A stretch of 64,000 nucleotides of DNA from Odiellus spinosus (lineage: Eukaryota; Arthropoda; Arachnida; Opiliones; Phalangiidae), in contig OY987228.1 of NCBI GenBank assembly GCA_963920705.1, positions 13,251,187-13,315,186 on the forward strand. The letters are read 5' to 3'. Positions 52,069 to 64,000 of this stretch are shown here, one piece after another (the stretch's first letter is position 1; every line of letters begins with the position of its first letter). Below the pieces are notes generated by a model, which searched no databases, was not told the origin of the DNA, and saw nothing but the letters and a program-made list of their open reading frames with translations. The position numbers and the translations under genes were made by a program.

Positions 52069-53594
52069 TATTATGTTCTTAATTTCATAAAGGTCATCAA
52101 GAGTCAAAATCTATAGGGACTAAGCCGCAAAAAGCCTTATAATACAATTTTAATCAAATTACAAAGATTTATTCTCATTAAATCTCGTGTCTGGAAAAAT
52201 TCTTTACTTTTCAGCATTGGAATAACCTTTCAAAAGAGGAAGAATTCTTATTATTTCGACGCACCCCCGGGGCGTTCGCTTCGCACGTTCTACGCGCATG
52301 ACGAAACTGCACACTTATTTCACATCACGACCTTTAAAACATTTTGTACAAGGTAAAATAGTGCTTTCGGATGAAGTGGCCTCGTTTCCGTAAACCAGAG
52401 AAAAGCATTTTGTGAAACCAGTCGTTAGTACGATTATTTTTGTTTTTTTATTTGCGTGCAAACCACGCTCGCGACTCGCGTAGTGACGAAGTCGAGTATC
52501 GTAGGCCTAGTGAGTTTTTTGTTTTATTGGATTAATAATCGATGAAAAAAAGGTAAATACGCTTTTTAATCCCTTTCGTGTTGATTTTTACGTGTTTAAA
52601 GCGCGAAATTTTATGTATATAATGGTTAATTCCTAAATTGAGGCAACCACGATGCGTAACCAAAGATTATCCTTTGTATAGATAGTTAATGTGACTTAAG
52701 CCTTGGGCATTAATAATTAAGGAGCCAAAAAGACTGAATAAAGTTTCTCCCGATTTGGGCTTTTCCAGCTAGGCTTCAAACTTCATTGTATTTATGTTTC
52801 AAGATAGGCGAATTACTGTGTTTTTACCAGTGTTTATGAGATGTACCCTTTTCAAAACCAGAATAACAAGGAGGATTGAATAATAAAATTGTAACATGTT
52901 AGGCTGTTACATCAACATCATTAGTTAATAGGTCCCTTGAAAGCCTAAGGCATAGGTAAAGTTGTCTGACAGAGCCAGAGATTATAATAAGTCATTGGAT
53001 CCAAGTTTTGTATTGGAAAAGAGTGGCTTCATGAACTTTTACCTTTGGGAAGGAACAAACCTTTAAACCAAAACAATTGACTGGAATTTTATTAGTGGTG
53101 GATCATGACCTCCAAACCGAACCCTGAAAAATGTGAAATTATTTGGGGTTTTGATAACCCTGGCATGGTTTATTTTTGAACTGATTAGTATTTTTATGAC
53201 TCTTGTAAACATTGTTTTTGGTGTAGAATATGGATTTAGTGTTTGCTAGACTGCCTGGTGCCTTATGTCTCTCGTAATTATAAAATATATATAGCCAGTT
53301 TATATAAAGTTACTAAACACTTAAAACTATTATGTAGGTTCTACCTCAAAGTTTTTAGATTATCCTTTTCATTTCAGATTATCTAAATGTGAGAATTATA
53401 CTTATCTATGAGATGATGGAGTGCTCAAGTATACTCATAGTTTTGAGAAGATGTAGGATACTAAATTGTGTCAAACAATCATGAGTTTTGCATTTCGATG
53501 TACATACAGATGTTAGAATAGTGTAAATGGAACGTTAGTTTCCTAAATACCTAACTAAAAATAGTAACAACTTTAAAATATACACGGAAGAACA
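52069..53594. promoter_or_regulatory. Divergent MRPL54 / ULK intergenic region
   Basis: Between the MRPL54 start (minus) and the ULK start (plus). The MRPL54-proximal 450 bp includes GC-richer sequence (about 52255-52310 and 52460-52500) likely to be the core promoter area. The rest is AT-rich. No element or RNA recognised. Confidence 0.4.
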
Positions 53595-56500
53595 ATGGAA
53601 AGCATAGGAGATTTTGAGTATAATACGAAAGACCTCATTGGTCACGGCGCCTTCGCTGTTGTCTTTAAAGGCAGACATAAAGCTGTACGTAAAAATTTCG
53701 TAATTAAGATTTAGATGGAAAAGAAACTAAAAAATGCATTTTTTACCTCACTGAATACTGATTTAGCGCAATACTCTAGTTGCCATAAAGAGTATCACTA
53801 AAAAGAACTTGGCAAAGTCACAAAATTTGTTGGGGAAGGAAATAAAAATACTCAAGGTAAATTTGTTTTTGAATCTACGCATTTACTACACAGCCAGCTT
53901 TATTAACCTTGTTCTCTCCCTTGAGAAGTCGAGATGGTGTGTCATTGCATAAGCCATATATTTGTCGTAGAATTAAGTTATTACTTGTCAGGTATATTTT
54001 ATCATAAGCTTAAATTTTTTGATCTTGTATTGAATATAGGAGCTGACTGAACTTCATCACGAAAATGTAGTTGCGTTGTTGGATTGCAAAGTAATTTGAT
54101 ATTCTAGCATCATAGTTTTTACGTTAATATCTAGATCAAACCGATAAAACCTATCTTTTTATTTATCTGAAGGAAACTTCCCATCATGTCTACTTAGTTA
54201 TGGAAGTATGTGTTTACTAATAATTTCGTTGATTGTTGTTGGTTTTTATTTAGTTGTAGACTATAATTTAATTTTTTAATCCCTTTAGTTTTGTAATGGC
54301 GGTGATTTAGCCGATTATTTACATGGTAATTAAAATCAAAATTTTTAATGCGCTTTGAGGTTAAAAATCTCTATTATATTTTAGCTAAGGGAACTCTGAG
54401 TGAAGATACCATACGTTCATTCTTGAGACAAATTGGTACGATTATCTGATCCTATTTGGTTGAGAAATCTTTTATGGCGATCATTTTATGATAAAACTCT
54501 TAAAAAAAAAAAAAAAATAGCCGGAGCCATGAGAGCTCTTTATCAGAAAGGAGTCGTTCACAGGGATCTGAAGCCTCAAAATATCTTGCTGTGTCACGCA
54601 GCGGGTCGAGTAAACCCACCTCCATCAGAAATTGTTCTTAAAATCGCAGACTTTGGCTTCGCTAGGTTTTTACAGGATGGAGTTATGGCTGCTACTTTAT
54701 GCGGTTCACCAATGTACATGGTAAATAAAACTTTGAAACAACTAATGTTTTGCGTGGAAAGACATCTTAAAGTTTTTATCAACAATAGGCCCCGGAAGTC
54801 ATCATGTCACTCCAATACGACGCTAAAGCTGATTTATGGAGCATAGGGACCATAGTCTTTCAATGTTTAACAGGAAAAGCTCCATTTCAGGCTCAAACAC
54901 CTCAGGCACTCAAGCAATTTTACGAAAAGAATGCTAATTTGGTTCCAAAGTAAGTTTTTCAGATCCATAATCCTGATTCTTCTCAAGAAACGAACTAATA
55001 TTTATTTATATCTTGATAGAATTCCAAGCGATACGTCTTCTGATCTGACTAATTTATTATTGCGCCTTCTGAAAAGAAACGCGAAGGATCGAATGGAATT
55101 TGACGAATTTTTCAATCATCCGTTCCTGAAGCCTATTACGAAACTGAGTTCACCAATGCCTGTACCTCATCGAAGAGGGAGTTCCCCGATGGTAGGTATT
55201 TCTCCCACGGATGTCACGGCTTCCCCTAGACTTTCATCGTGGGGCGAGAATCCCATGGAAGCGGCTTCTCCTCAAAACTGCCCACAGTTGACTAATAAAC
55301 GAACTGGAAATCTGGCCCAAATAAATGCCGGTGATGGAGGAACTCTTTCTTCTCCCGATGAACAAGTATGGGATAGATTAAACATCCATTTCGAGGTTTG
55401 TAAGAAAAATTAATGTATATTAATTTTTTAGGATTTCGTTTTTGTTCCCGAATGCGTTAGTAGCGAAACTTCCAGCGGCAACATATGCGAAATTTCCAGT
55501 CATTCGACTAACAATGCGAATACCGCCTATGTGGGGAGAAATTCCCCTAACCCGACTAATGCTTCTCGAGGGGGACATCATAGAAATGCGGAACCTGTAC
55601 CCGTCCCCACCCAAAGAGAAGCTTATGAACAAATACAGAGAAGTTTGGCTCAGGATCCTCAAGCGTCTCCTCCTATTAAGAGTAAATCACCCGTGGCTGG
55701 CTCACCCGGTGCTGGAAAAACCCGGGGTGGTGGTGGATTACACGAATCTTCTTCTTCTTCCTCATTATCCAGTGAAAAAAGCCGAGGAATTCCTGATCTC
55801 ACTTCAATATCTCCACCTTCGAGTAAATATCATTTTTTTTTTTTTACTAATTGAGTTCAATAATGAGTAGCTTATTTTTATTTTCAAAGTTCAATTCGTA
55901 ATTGGAACTCCACCAGGAGGTAGAACGAGAAGTCTCAGTGGGAGTAGGAGTGCGGGGACGACTCCCCCGCCTTCAAGTTTCATACCTGGAGCGGGAGTTG
56001 TTGTTAACCCTGGTTATTTGATTCATCAGTCCCCTGGTCTTGGCTATCGAAGAAATTGTAAGTTATAATTATATAAATTTTTAAGGAATGCTAGACTCTA
56101 AAAACCAGTTAAAAATAACTTGGAATGTTAAAATATGTGTAAAATCGTTACGCAAATTCACCAAAAGGTAATTCCCATAGTTAATATTAGTGGTGTGCGA
56201 GTCCTGTTTTTTTGGTTTCGAGTCGAGTCCCGAGTCCTGGAAAACTGGACTCGTCCGAGTCCGAGTCCTGAAAAACTGGGCTCGACGAGTCTTCGAGTCC
56301 TTAAGAAATGGTTTCGAGTCCAATACGAGTCCAAAATTTCTAGCCGAGTCCAAGACGAGTCCCAAATTTTTAAATTTTTTAGTTAATGCTTCTCTATGGA
56401 ATTACAATACAGAGGCTTCTCTCTCTACATTTACATAAAATGTGATTGGCTGGTTCAGTTTGAACCAGCCAATCACATTTTGTAGAGAGAAGTCTCTGTA

Positions 56501-59343
56501 TTAAAATTCCATAGAGAAGCCTAGATTTTCACGTTTTCTAAACCGCAACTATGGCTTGAACACATTGAACTTTTTATGGGATGGATTGTTGAAACTGAAA
56601 TAGCCAATCACAAGGCGTCGCCAAGAGGAAATTTAAAGCTGGAGGCACACTGAAAAATCTGTGGTTCAAGGTCGTTTTACAATAGATCTATATGGGGAAA
56701 TTATCTAAAATTTCCCTAGATTAATCAGTGTGCATCCGCCTTTAATGCCTATTTATATGTACAGCCAACTTTGATTTCTATATTTTGAAGCCAGGGCGGC
56801 ACAAAATAAGAGGCTGTGGCAAATCAAAGATGAAGTTTACCCACCTATACCATTTACTATTGTATTGGAATTTTCAGTGATAAAGGATTTTTTAAGTAGT
56901 AAAAGTGCTAAAAGGTAAAGTAAATTAACTATATGTATAGAAACTTTTGTAAAATTATAAACTCCCCCCAAAAATTAGGACTCGTCCGATTTTTATACCT
57001 ATTGCGAGTCCTATGCGAGTAATTTTTAGCCTTGGTGGAGGACTCGGGTACTCGCGCGAGTCCTGGAAAAACGTGTTGCGAGTCCGAGTCCGAGGACTCG
57101 GACTCGGACTCGTGACCGAGTACTCGCAATTTGCGAGTACTCGCACACCCCTAGTTAATATAAAAGATAAAGTATGGGAGGATGATACCAGAGGCTAAAG
57201 ATATCTCTTAACGTTCTTAGGGGGTTTCAATATGATCTTGGCTTAAGCAAAATTTCTTTAAAACGGAAATAAGCATAACGGGCCCAGTTTAAAACTTTGA
57301 GTAGTGTGAAGTACTGCTAAACCTGTTTTCAGAATCTAGTACATGTAACACTTTATTACGTTTCAAACAGGACTAAAATTCCCATAGCTTATTGAAAATG
57401 ATTTAATTTATTCGCATCTCATTGCAGCTTTAGTGAGAATGAATGGAAATCCGGTTCTTTCTCCAATACTCGACTTTCAACAAAACAATTTGGTGTTGGA
57501 TGAAGAAAAAATGAGCAATCAAGGAGGTTGGAGCGAATTAAATAGAACAGACCCGAGCTTAGTTCCATTTTCCTCGCAAAAAAGACCTGCTAACGATTCT
57601 TACGGATCTAATTTAAACCAAGCTGGAATGGAAGCCACTTCCCCTCAAAATCCTCCTCCTTTTCAAGTCGCATTTGGTTCTGGGAGAGCTTTTACGCTTC
57701 CAGACACGAGTCCTCATCATCAACAAAATTTTTGGCCTCCTGGTTCGGGTAACGGCACCGAGAGTTCTCACTCCGAAAACCGCAGACAAAGACGATGTCA
57801 CAGAAATCAATCGGAAAGTCATTTAGCTCTTTCATCCGGCGTTTCGCCGCCGCATCCTATTTCCCGTTGTTCTTCCTTACCCAGTAATGGAATGGATGGA
57901 CCTTTAACTTTCGTCGCTCCCGAACTTTCGGAGGAAACTCTTTTTGAAAGAGAACACAACGAGACTTTGGCCAAACTTAATTTTGTTTTGGCTTTAGTCG
58001 ATTGTATATTGGAATTGGCTGAGTCTAAAGCTACGCCTTTCGGGGTATTGACTCATTCTTCAAACACTAGAAGAGACGTAATTAAGAATTTTTTATATCC
58101 CAGTCTTTTAACTTTTATTAACCTTATTTCCAAATAAATTTTTAGAAATCGAGTCGTCAAGAATCTTGTCAAGCTGCCGAGCATCAAAGATTGAATAATC
58201 AGGCTAATAATTCTCCAGCTTCCAGTCCAGGATCGAATTCTAACAACGCTACTTCTCCCATTTTATTGGCCAGTAATAACGTTGCTGCCACTGTTAATCC
58301 TTCGTCGGACAGCTATCGAAGAGCTGAGCAACTGGTTCTCTATATGAGAGCCCTACAATTACTTTCTTCTTCTTTACAACTCTCGAAGCAAGAATTTCAC
58401 GCTGGAAAACTGCGACCTTCTTCGTCAGTTAGGAGTGGTAAGTTTTGTATGAAAGCTATATGCATGTTGCTTCATTTCTATACAAAATTAACTTTTAAGC
58501 TCTTTACCCATAAAATTTACTTTTTTTTTTAAATAGTTTTGAAAATCATGAAAGACCGATTTCACTTATGTTTGGAGACTTGCAAAGCTCTGGATTCGCC
58601 CACTCTTCTTAAAGGGGGTGGCGTAGATCCTTTAGCTTCTAGTCTCACCGCTGATCGACTCCTATATGATCACGCAATCGAAATGGTAAAATAGTTAAAA
58701 TGCTAAACCTAATTACCATAATTAGGGTGTCTTTATTTAACACACCTTTTTTTTTTTTTTTTGTTTCCACAGTGTCAGTCTGCCGCTCTTAAAGAGCTGT
58801 TTGGAAATCCCGAAGAAGTAATTTACGTATTTTAAAACTAGGTTTCAAGTTGATTAAGAATGTGATTTAATTTTAATTTTGGTTCCAGTGTTTCCATCAT
58901 TATCAAACGGCTCAGATTCTTCTACACAGTTTGGCCCAACAAGTTGAATTTGAAGATGATCGCAGAGTTCTTCTTCGATGTAAGTTGGGAAGAGTTCCCT
59001 TTTTATAAAGGGAGGGTGAAAGTAAAATAGGCTTAAGATTTTCTTTGAAAGTAGATTAAGGTTAATGATAATGATAGCTTGGAAATGAAATAATGATACT
59101 GTTAGGCCGGCTTGGAATTTGGAATGGAAATTAGGGATAGACCTCCAAGTATAGAAATTGTTAATTATTGAGCTAGAAATAAGACTTAGGTTTGTAATTT
59201 CACCCTCCCTTTACCCAATATTAAAATTAAGTTCATAAGCATAATATAAACATTTTAAATCATCAGACAAAAACGCTGTTGAAAAGAGATTATTCGTTCT
59301 GCAAAGTCAAGGTTTCGTGTGTGCCTACGATGCTACCACTTAA
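53595..59343 (+). CDS. ULK1: ULK1/2-type autophagy-initiating kinase (Atg1)
   Basis: Serine/threonine kinase that starts autophagy with ATG13, FIP200 and ATG101. Coding exons: 53595-53684, 53767-53856, 54040-54090, 54173-54205, 54289-54325, 54385-54435, 54521-54720, 54789-54949, 55020-55395, 55432-55822, 55890-56057, 57428-58077, 58146-58437, 58537-58685, 58773-58817, 58889-58979, 59267-59343; 983 aa. Kinase domain (1 to about 275): [11 protein letters not shown] loop, VAIKSI lysine, [14 protein letters not shown], and activation loop [14 protein letters not shown] with the Thr equivalent to human T180. A LIR-like DFVFV (about 364-368) matches human ULK1 DDFVMV. The Ser/Pro-rich linker holds several SP sites. 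The C-terminal EAT domain ([18 protein letters not shown], then [18 protein letters not shown]) is complete. ULK1 versus ULK2 cannot be assigned in an invertebrate. Intron 11 (56058-57427) houses a hAT element. Confidence 0.96.
56188..57153. mobile_element. hAT-type non-autonomous element, 966 bp, with 8-bp TSD
   Basis: The left end TAGTGGTGTGCGAGT and the inverted right end TAGGGGTGTGCGAGT form a 15-bp TIR with one mismatch. Exact 8-bp duplications GTTAATAT lie at 56180-56187 and 57154-57161. Both subterminal regions are saturated with CGAGTCC/GACTCG hexamer-type motifs (about 56195-56370 and 56975-57150). No transposase is encoded. A palindrome is nested at 56388-56520. Sits in intron 11 of the ULK gene. 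Confidence 0.93.
56388..56520. repeat. Nested palindrome inside the 966-bp hAT element
   Basis: Near-perfect fold-back with almost no loop. The outer block GCTTCTCTATGGAATT and the inner block TGTGATTGGCTGGTTCA are both repeated in inverted order around position 56458, with small mismatches between. Probably an inserted fold-back MITE. Confidence 0.85.
59006..59213. mobile_element. Small TA-flanked MITE in ULK intron 16
   Basis: A perfect 16-bp inverted repeat TAAAGGGAGGGTGAAA lies at 59006-59021 and 59198-59213. If the outer TA is the target duplication, this is a 204-bp Tc1/mariner-like MITE with AAGGGAGGGTGAAA ends. No ORF. Confidence 0.65.
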
Positions 59344-62300
59344 TTTTGAAATTTAAATAACGGCGTATAAATGATCTCTAAACCTAAAAGAAAATTAACT
59401 GATTTCCTTAAATGGTGAAAAATCAACTAAAGATGGCGTGTTTTAGATTATTAGGGATTCTGCCATTTGTATATTGTTAATATAGGTAATTTAATTTAAA
59501 TACTCTCTTTAACTTAATCATTTTCTTACGAAAGGATTTAAAAAAAGAAATTAGATGAGCTATGCAGACATTTTTTTTCTCCCTTCCCCCGCTATCAATC
59601 GGTGATGATGAAATTTAGGTGGAATGAATCTATATGTTAGGTCAGAAAAATACGTAAAATAAGTAACTTTTGGGTTTTATCTCTTGGAAAATTGATGTTA
59701 TATCTTTCTGGGGCCAAATAATTTGACAATTTTATCAAACGAGAGAAAGATTTTGCTGCTTGGGTTTTACATATCACAATACGTGAAAATGATGGAAGTA
59801 TTTGGGTTGAGTATTTGATTTTTTTTATTAATTTTTGTGCGCGTATTATAAAGATAAAACCTTAAAGTTACTAATTTTACGATTAGATTATTAAACAAAG
59901 AGAAAAGTTGACGGGTTTTTGCAAGTTTTTAATTAAAAAAACTTGGGAAGAAAGTGTTTTTAAAATTAAATCAAAAATTAGCTTTAATTTATATAAATAA
60001 TTATTAATCCTATTAAGGGGTTATTTTAATTTCTAATTAGTATTAATTACTAATTACTGTAATTAACTAATTTCACGTAAATTAGTAATTAGACTGATGA
60101 TGACCATTTAAGTAAAAGGCTGAAGTTATTTTTATGAAAATTTATTGAAAATATTTACTATTTTTATTTAGGTTGTTTTTAGTTTAGTAACTAATTAATA
60201 AATTTATTTTAATGTCAATAAATTAATCTAGGGCTATATATAGGTTTGAGTGTGCCAAAGGCTGTATGCGACTTAATTTTAATTTAAATTTCATTAGAAA
60301 AAACAATTAAAATTAGGCCTAGTGATTGAGAAAGTATAAAGGAATGTGTGCAAAACTGTAGCTTTTTTGATTAGTAAAATCGCGAAAAGATAAAAGTACA
60401 TACTGGGAATGCTTATGAATGGTGTCTGAATTGGTTGACCAACATAATTCAGGTTGAGTAAGATTAAAATTTTGCGTTATCAGGAATTAGAAATTAGACA
60501 ATGCTTAGCTTAATATAAACTGAAATTAGCCAAGGCTTAGCGTAAGATAAACTGAAATTAGCCAAGTTATACCCTCTTCGGACTGGTATAATTAGCTTGT
60601 TTAATCAGATTAACTGAAGTTTACATAGCCATCTCAGTTGAATAAACCTTGGTTAAATCAAGGCGGCTAATTACGCCTCGTTTGAGGAGGCTATTAATAT
60701 AAACTTGTATTGCCCACCTCTAAACTGAAACTATCCAAGGCTTAGCTGTAAGATAAACTGAAATTCACCAAGGCTTAGTGTTAAGATAAACTGATTGTGA
60801 CTCTGAGAAATACCTAAGCCTTTAGTTTTGTTCTTTCTTTCAAATTATAATTAGTTATTTTTAGGATATGTTGTAGGTTTTTACATCAAAGCTAAATAGT
60901 ACCGCATTCTCCTAAATTGTCACAGACATTTTAGGAAAACTCATGGCGGAATCGGCTTCAGAGTAGCCAAAATGAATCAAATTTGAGACGGTTTCATAAA
61001 AAGAAGCTGCCCACAATTTAACACACACCCTAAACTGTGTGGGTCTATTGGTTAATAAGCATTCCAAGTGTTTACTTCTATCTTTTCTTGATAAATTATA
61101 TAATCATAAATCTTTAAAAATCTTACCCCGACCCCTATTAATTATTGTAGTTTTACATCAATAGCTTGTAAAAGATTATTAATTAAAAATATATCATAAA
61201 TTATTATTACGACTCGTAAAATATTAACGTAAAAAACGAAAATGCTTTGAAAAAAAAAAAAAAAAAAATGGTGGAAACAATTTATTCATAATCTCAGCAT
61301 TTGAAAAGAAAATACAACGTGTAAACGAGCATTTTTTACGAAAGATAAACCAATGTAAATATATATTCTCCATTTTAGTCTCATGTATATATTAATATTA
61401 TTTAAAAACAATGAAACAAAAGCTTATTTTAGTTACAACTTGTGTAAGTTTTGTGTGAAATGATGTTTGAAAGAAAGAAAAAACCGTGGTAGATGGCTTG
61501 TAATGATATAAAAAATTTTCAAAGGTTCTATTTAAGAGAGGAAAATAAGTGTTTTTCAGTTTTTCTTCATAACAAAAATGACAGATGTCACAAATTCTAT
61601 CGAAAAGAACTCCATTCAATCCCCACTGTGTATATTTCACGTAGAAGTTTTGAATATATTGTTTTTAGTAATTTTTTTCATTTACGAGAAAACCAGAATT
61701 AACATGTACAAAGAAGCAAAAAAATTATAACATTTAATCAACCGAAATTTAATGAAAAAAATTTAATATTTAAGGAGGGTAATTGCTAGTCTTAGTAATT
61801 AGGATTAAAAAGAATAATTATAATAAGAGTTGTAAAACGTTTTTGTGTATATTGGTGTTTTACTATGTACAGTTTCTGTTTATTTTTATTATGATGATGA
61901 ATGATATAAAATGACAAATAATAACAAAAAACAGTGCAATTTTAGGACTTAATAACTATATTAAGCACGCGAATTCTGTCCTTTGATGGTAATAAAATTA
62001 AAAATATATATAATATAAGTTTATTTCGAAATAGCTTTAAGATTACAGAACTAAGTTTCAAGGAAATATGTCAAGAATGTGTCTTTTTAACGATTGATCT
62101 TGGGATTCTTTACTTTTTAAGCCTGGGAAACTGGTTTTTTATTTAGTTACCCTATTTAGGACCCCTCAAAAAATTGTTTTGCAATTAATATATGACAGCC
62201 TGCTTTTAGTTTTACCATGGTTTTACGCGCTTATATCTAATCGAGGGGGTGGTTTTGGATGGAACTATGTTGAAAGCGTAAAAAAAAAATTACATGGGGT

Positions 62301-62577
62301 AAAAATCCCCTCCTGAAGGATGACATCATGTATTTTTTTGACGTTGTGACGTAATCCAGGGTCTAGTGGGATGTGTGGGCGTTAGCTTGTAAAATGAATA
62401 ACGAATGAGATTGAGACCGCTAAATTTAGGTGTGGCCCGATTATTCGAACAATAAACTTCACGGTTTGATTACTTTTATACTCGGAGCACGTTGTTTGGC
62501 TCCTTAATTTAATTAAAAGCGAAATTTCATAAAAGAAAAGTGACCATTTTGTTTTCTGAACCCTTTTAGTATTCAAA
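59344..62577. other. AT-rich region downstream of ULK
   Basis: Contains the ULK 3' UTR; its length is unclear. It holds a repeat tract at 60498-60800 and a poly-A run at about 61250-61268. Short frames (61398-61640, 61493-61702, 62382-62576) lack recognisable domains or splice context. No RNA gene seen. Confidence 0.4.
60498..60800 (+). repeat. Degenerate repeat tract downstream of ULK
   Basis: Units of about 38-40 bp of the form GCTTAGCxTAAGATAAACTG followed by AAATTAGCCAAG occur twice at 60505-60575 and again at 60725-60800, separated by diverged sequence. Confidence 0.65.
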
Positions 62578-62833
62578 AAACGCGCGAAATCGTCGTGAAA
62601 GATTCCAGAGATTTTTCGCGCCCTTTTTAACCACGTGACTTCTTTGATCTAGCTGGCCGGGTGCTTAGGCGGTTAAAACTTAAAAGTCGGCCATTTTTAC
62701 TTATCGTAACGTGTAAGGCCAAGGCGTGCCATATTTTTCGTTCACCGGCTTTCTCGAAAATAAATGTGGAATACGAATGGTAATTAGTTCATTTTAATTT
62801 ATAAAGTTGAAACAGTCAGTGTAGAAGAACATC
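62578..62833 (+). promoter_or_regulatory. Lamin promoter region with E2F-like sites
   Basis: Two matches to the E2F consensus TTTSSCGC (or its complement) at 62582-62589 (GCGCGAAA) and 62614-62621 (TTTCGCGC), and a CACGTG at 62632-62637, lie 200-250 bp before the lamin ATG. The sequence is GC-richer than its surroundings. Regulatory use is inferred from motif match only. Confidence 0.45.
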
Positions 62834-64000
62834 ATGAGTTCGAAAACCACCAAATCGACCAGGCGGTCGCAAGTAACGACGTCCACCAGCCTTTCGTCGT
62901 CGTCGTCGTCACAAGTAGGTCAAGCTAGTACCTCTTCCATCCAAACGCCCCAACCACAAGGGTCTTCTTCAGCCGCTTCCTCCGCGGCTGCCAAAGAAAA
63001 ATCCACGGGGAGATCGAGCTCGCCTCTCAGTCCCACCAGAATCAGTAGATTACAAGAAAAACTAGAGCTTCAAAACCTCAACGATCGGCTAGCTACTTAT
63101 ATCGATCGAGTTCGACATTTGGAAAATGAAAACAATAGGCTTACGGTCCAGGTGCAAACCACCCAAGAAACCATCACCAGGGAAGTCACCAACATCAAGA
63201 CCATGTACGAGCAAGAACTTTCGGATGCTAGAAAGCTTTTGGATGATACTGCAAAAGAGAAGGCCAAGATGCAAATTGAGGCTGGCAAATGGAAGAGCCA
63301 AGCCGATGAACTCCAAACAAAATACAACAAAAAGGAGAAGGATTGCGCTACTTACGAGAAAAGGATGGTCACTCTGGAGACCATGAATAATGACCTGACT
63401 TCCAGGTATAATCAAGCTGTTCAAGATCGTAAGAGACTGGAGGATGAAGTTCAAGAGTTATCTTTAGAAAGAGATAAATTGGCTAAGCAGCTTTCTGTGG
63501 CCAAGGCGCAGCTTGAAGACGAAACTTTAAGAAGAGTTGACTTGGAGAATCGCTTGCAAAGCATGAAGGAAGAGTTGGCTTTCAAAGAAAATGTCCATGA
63601 AAAGGTAAATATTTAATTAGATGTAAGCATTAGTGTTTAAAATTAGAAGTTTTTAACCTAATTGTTCAACATTAATTATAGCAATTATCGGAAACTCGTA
63701 TGATAAAACAAACAGAGATTTCTGAGATCGATAACAGACTTAAAGATCAATACGAGCAAAAATTAGCTGACACCCTGAGAGAAATCAGAGAACAATACGA
63801 GTCACAAATGAAAATCAACCGAGATGAAATAGAAATCCTTTATGATGCCAAGGTAAAATCTAAACACTTAGCTTTAAGATTAATCATTCGCTAAACTTAA
63901 CTCTGATCATTCATTTCTCATTTCAGCTGTCTGATTTAGAACAACAATTACAACAAAGATCCAATCAGTCTTCCACTTGGCAAGAAGAGATACGTACCTA
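62834..64000 (+). CDS. Lam: Nuclear lamin, 5' part of gene
   Basis: Intermediate-filament protein of the nuclear lamina. Coding exons seen: 62834-63604, 63682-63852 and 63927-64000 (continues off the window), about 339 residues. Ser/Thr-rich head, then SPLSPTRISRLQEKLEL, which carries the mitotic Cdk1-type SP/SPTR site just before the rod. Coil 1A is LNDRLATYIDRVRHLENENNRL, matching the lamin consensus LNDRLAVYIDRVR. Coil 1B and the start of coil 2 follow as long heptad-repeat sequence. Lamin is favoured over cytoplasmic intermediate filaments by the lamin-type head and coil 1A. NLS, Ig fold and CaaX box lie beyond the window. The start ATG follows an in-frame-free 5' region and fits the expected head length. 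Confidence 0.94.

Noticed and set aside
63089..63454. 121-codon minus-strand ORF over lamin exon 1
   Set aside because: Antisense to the lamin rod domain; coiled-coil codon bias keeps the complement open.

Overview
This is a nuclear genome window from an animal, most likely an arthropod. It is AT-rich. Every convincing gene is split by GT-AG introns, many only 50-80 bp long. The gene set is metazoan: single-minded, lamin, ULK/ATG1, USP8, a JMY/WHAMM-type protein and an arthropod/nematode-style nrf-6 acyltransferase. I saw no prokaryotic or plant-type genes, tRNA, rRNA or CRISPR array. The species cannot be named from the sequence alone.

Layout from left to right: nicalin (NCLN, minus, 3' end off the left edge); a 881-bp hAT-type element filling most of the NCLN/USP8 divergent intergenic space; USP8 (plus, 19 coding exons, 983 aa); TMEM161 (minus, 11 coding exons, 489 aa); PSMC3/Rpt5 (plus, 429 aa); RpL17 (plus, 185 aa); a JMY/WHAMM-like nucleation-promoting factor (minus, 701 aa); about 4 kb of repeats including a 13-copy 33-bp minisatellite; an nrf-6-like acyltransferase-3 membrane protein (plus, 15 coding exons, 786 aa); an area with two weak orphan plus-strand exons; single-minded (minus, 5 coding exons, 838 aa, intron 1 of 6.3 kb); a long gene-poor stretch; AFG2B/SPATA5L1 (plus, 730 aa) tail-to-tail with MRPL54 (minus, 157 aa); ULK/ATG1 (plus, 17 coding exons, 983 aa); and the 5' part of a nuclear lamin (plus, runs off the right edge). 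I chained exons by splice phase; for all complete genes the total coding length is a multiple of three and ends in a stop.

The genes do not form a pathway. They are mostly housekeeping genes (proteasome, ribosome, mitoribosome, ER membrane, ubiquitin, autophagy, lamina), with one developmental regulator (sim) set in a wide non-coding territory.

The most distinctive non-gene content is mobile DNA. Three hAT-type non-autonomous elements have perfect 8-bp target duplications (1359-2239, 30751-30886, 56188-57153). A MITE-like family is present in three copies (3131-3333, 24656-24857, 40000-40176). Several fold-back elements sit inside introns or inside other elements, and degenerate minisatellites occur in introns of USP8, TMEM161 and nrf-6. 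I found no wholly new biological system. The strongest leads are the degenerate first ATPase domain of AFG2B, the two larger hAT elements packed with short subterminal motifs, a triple CACGTG cluster in sim intron 1, and a possible unrecognised spliced gene antisense to sim.
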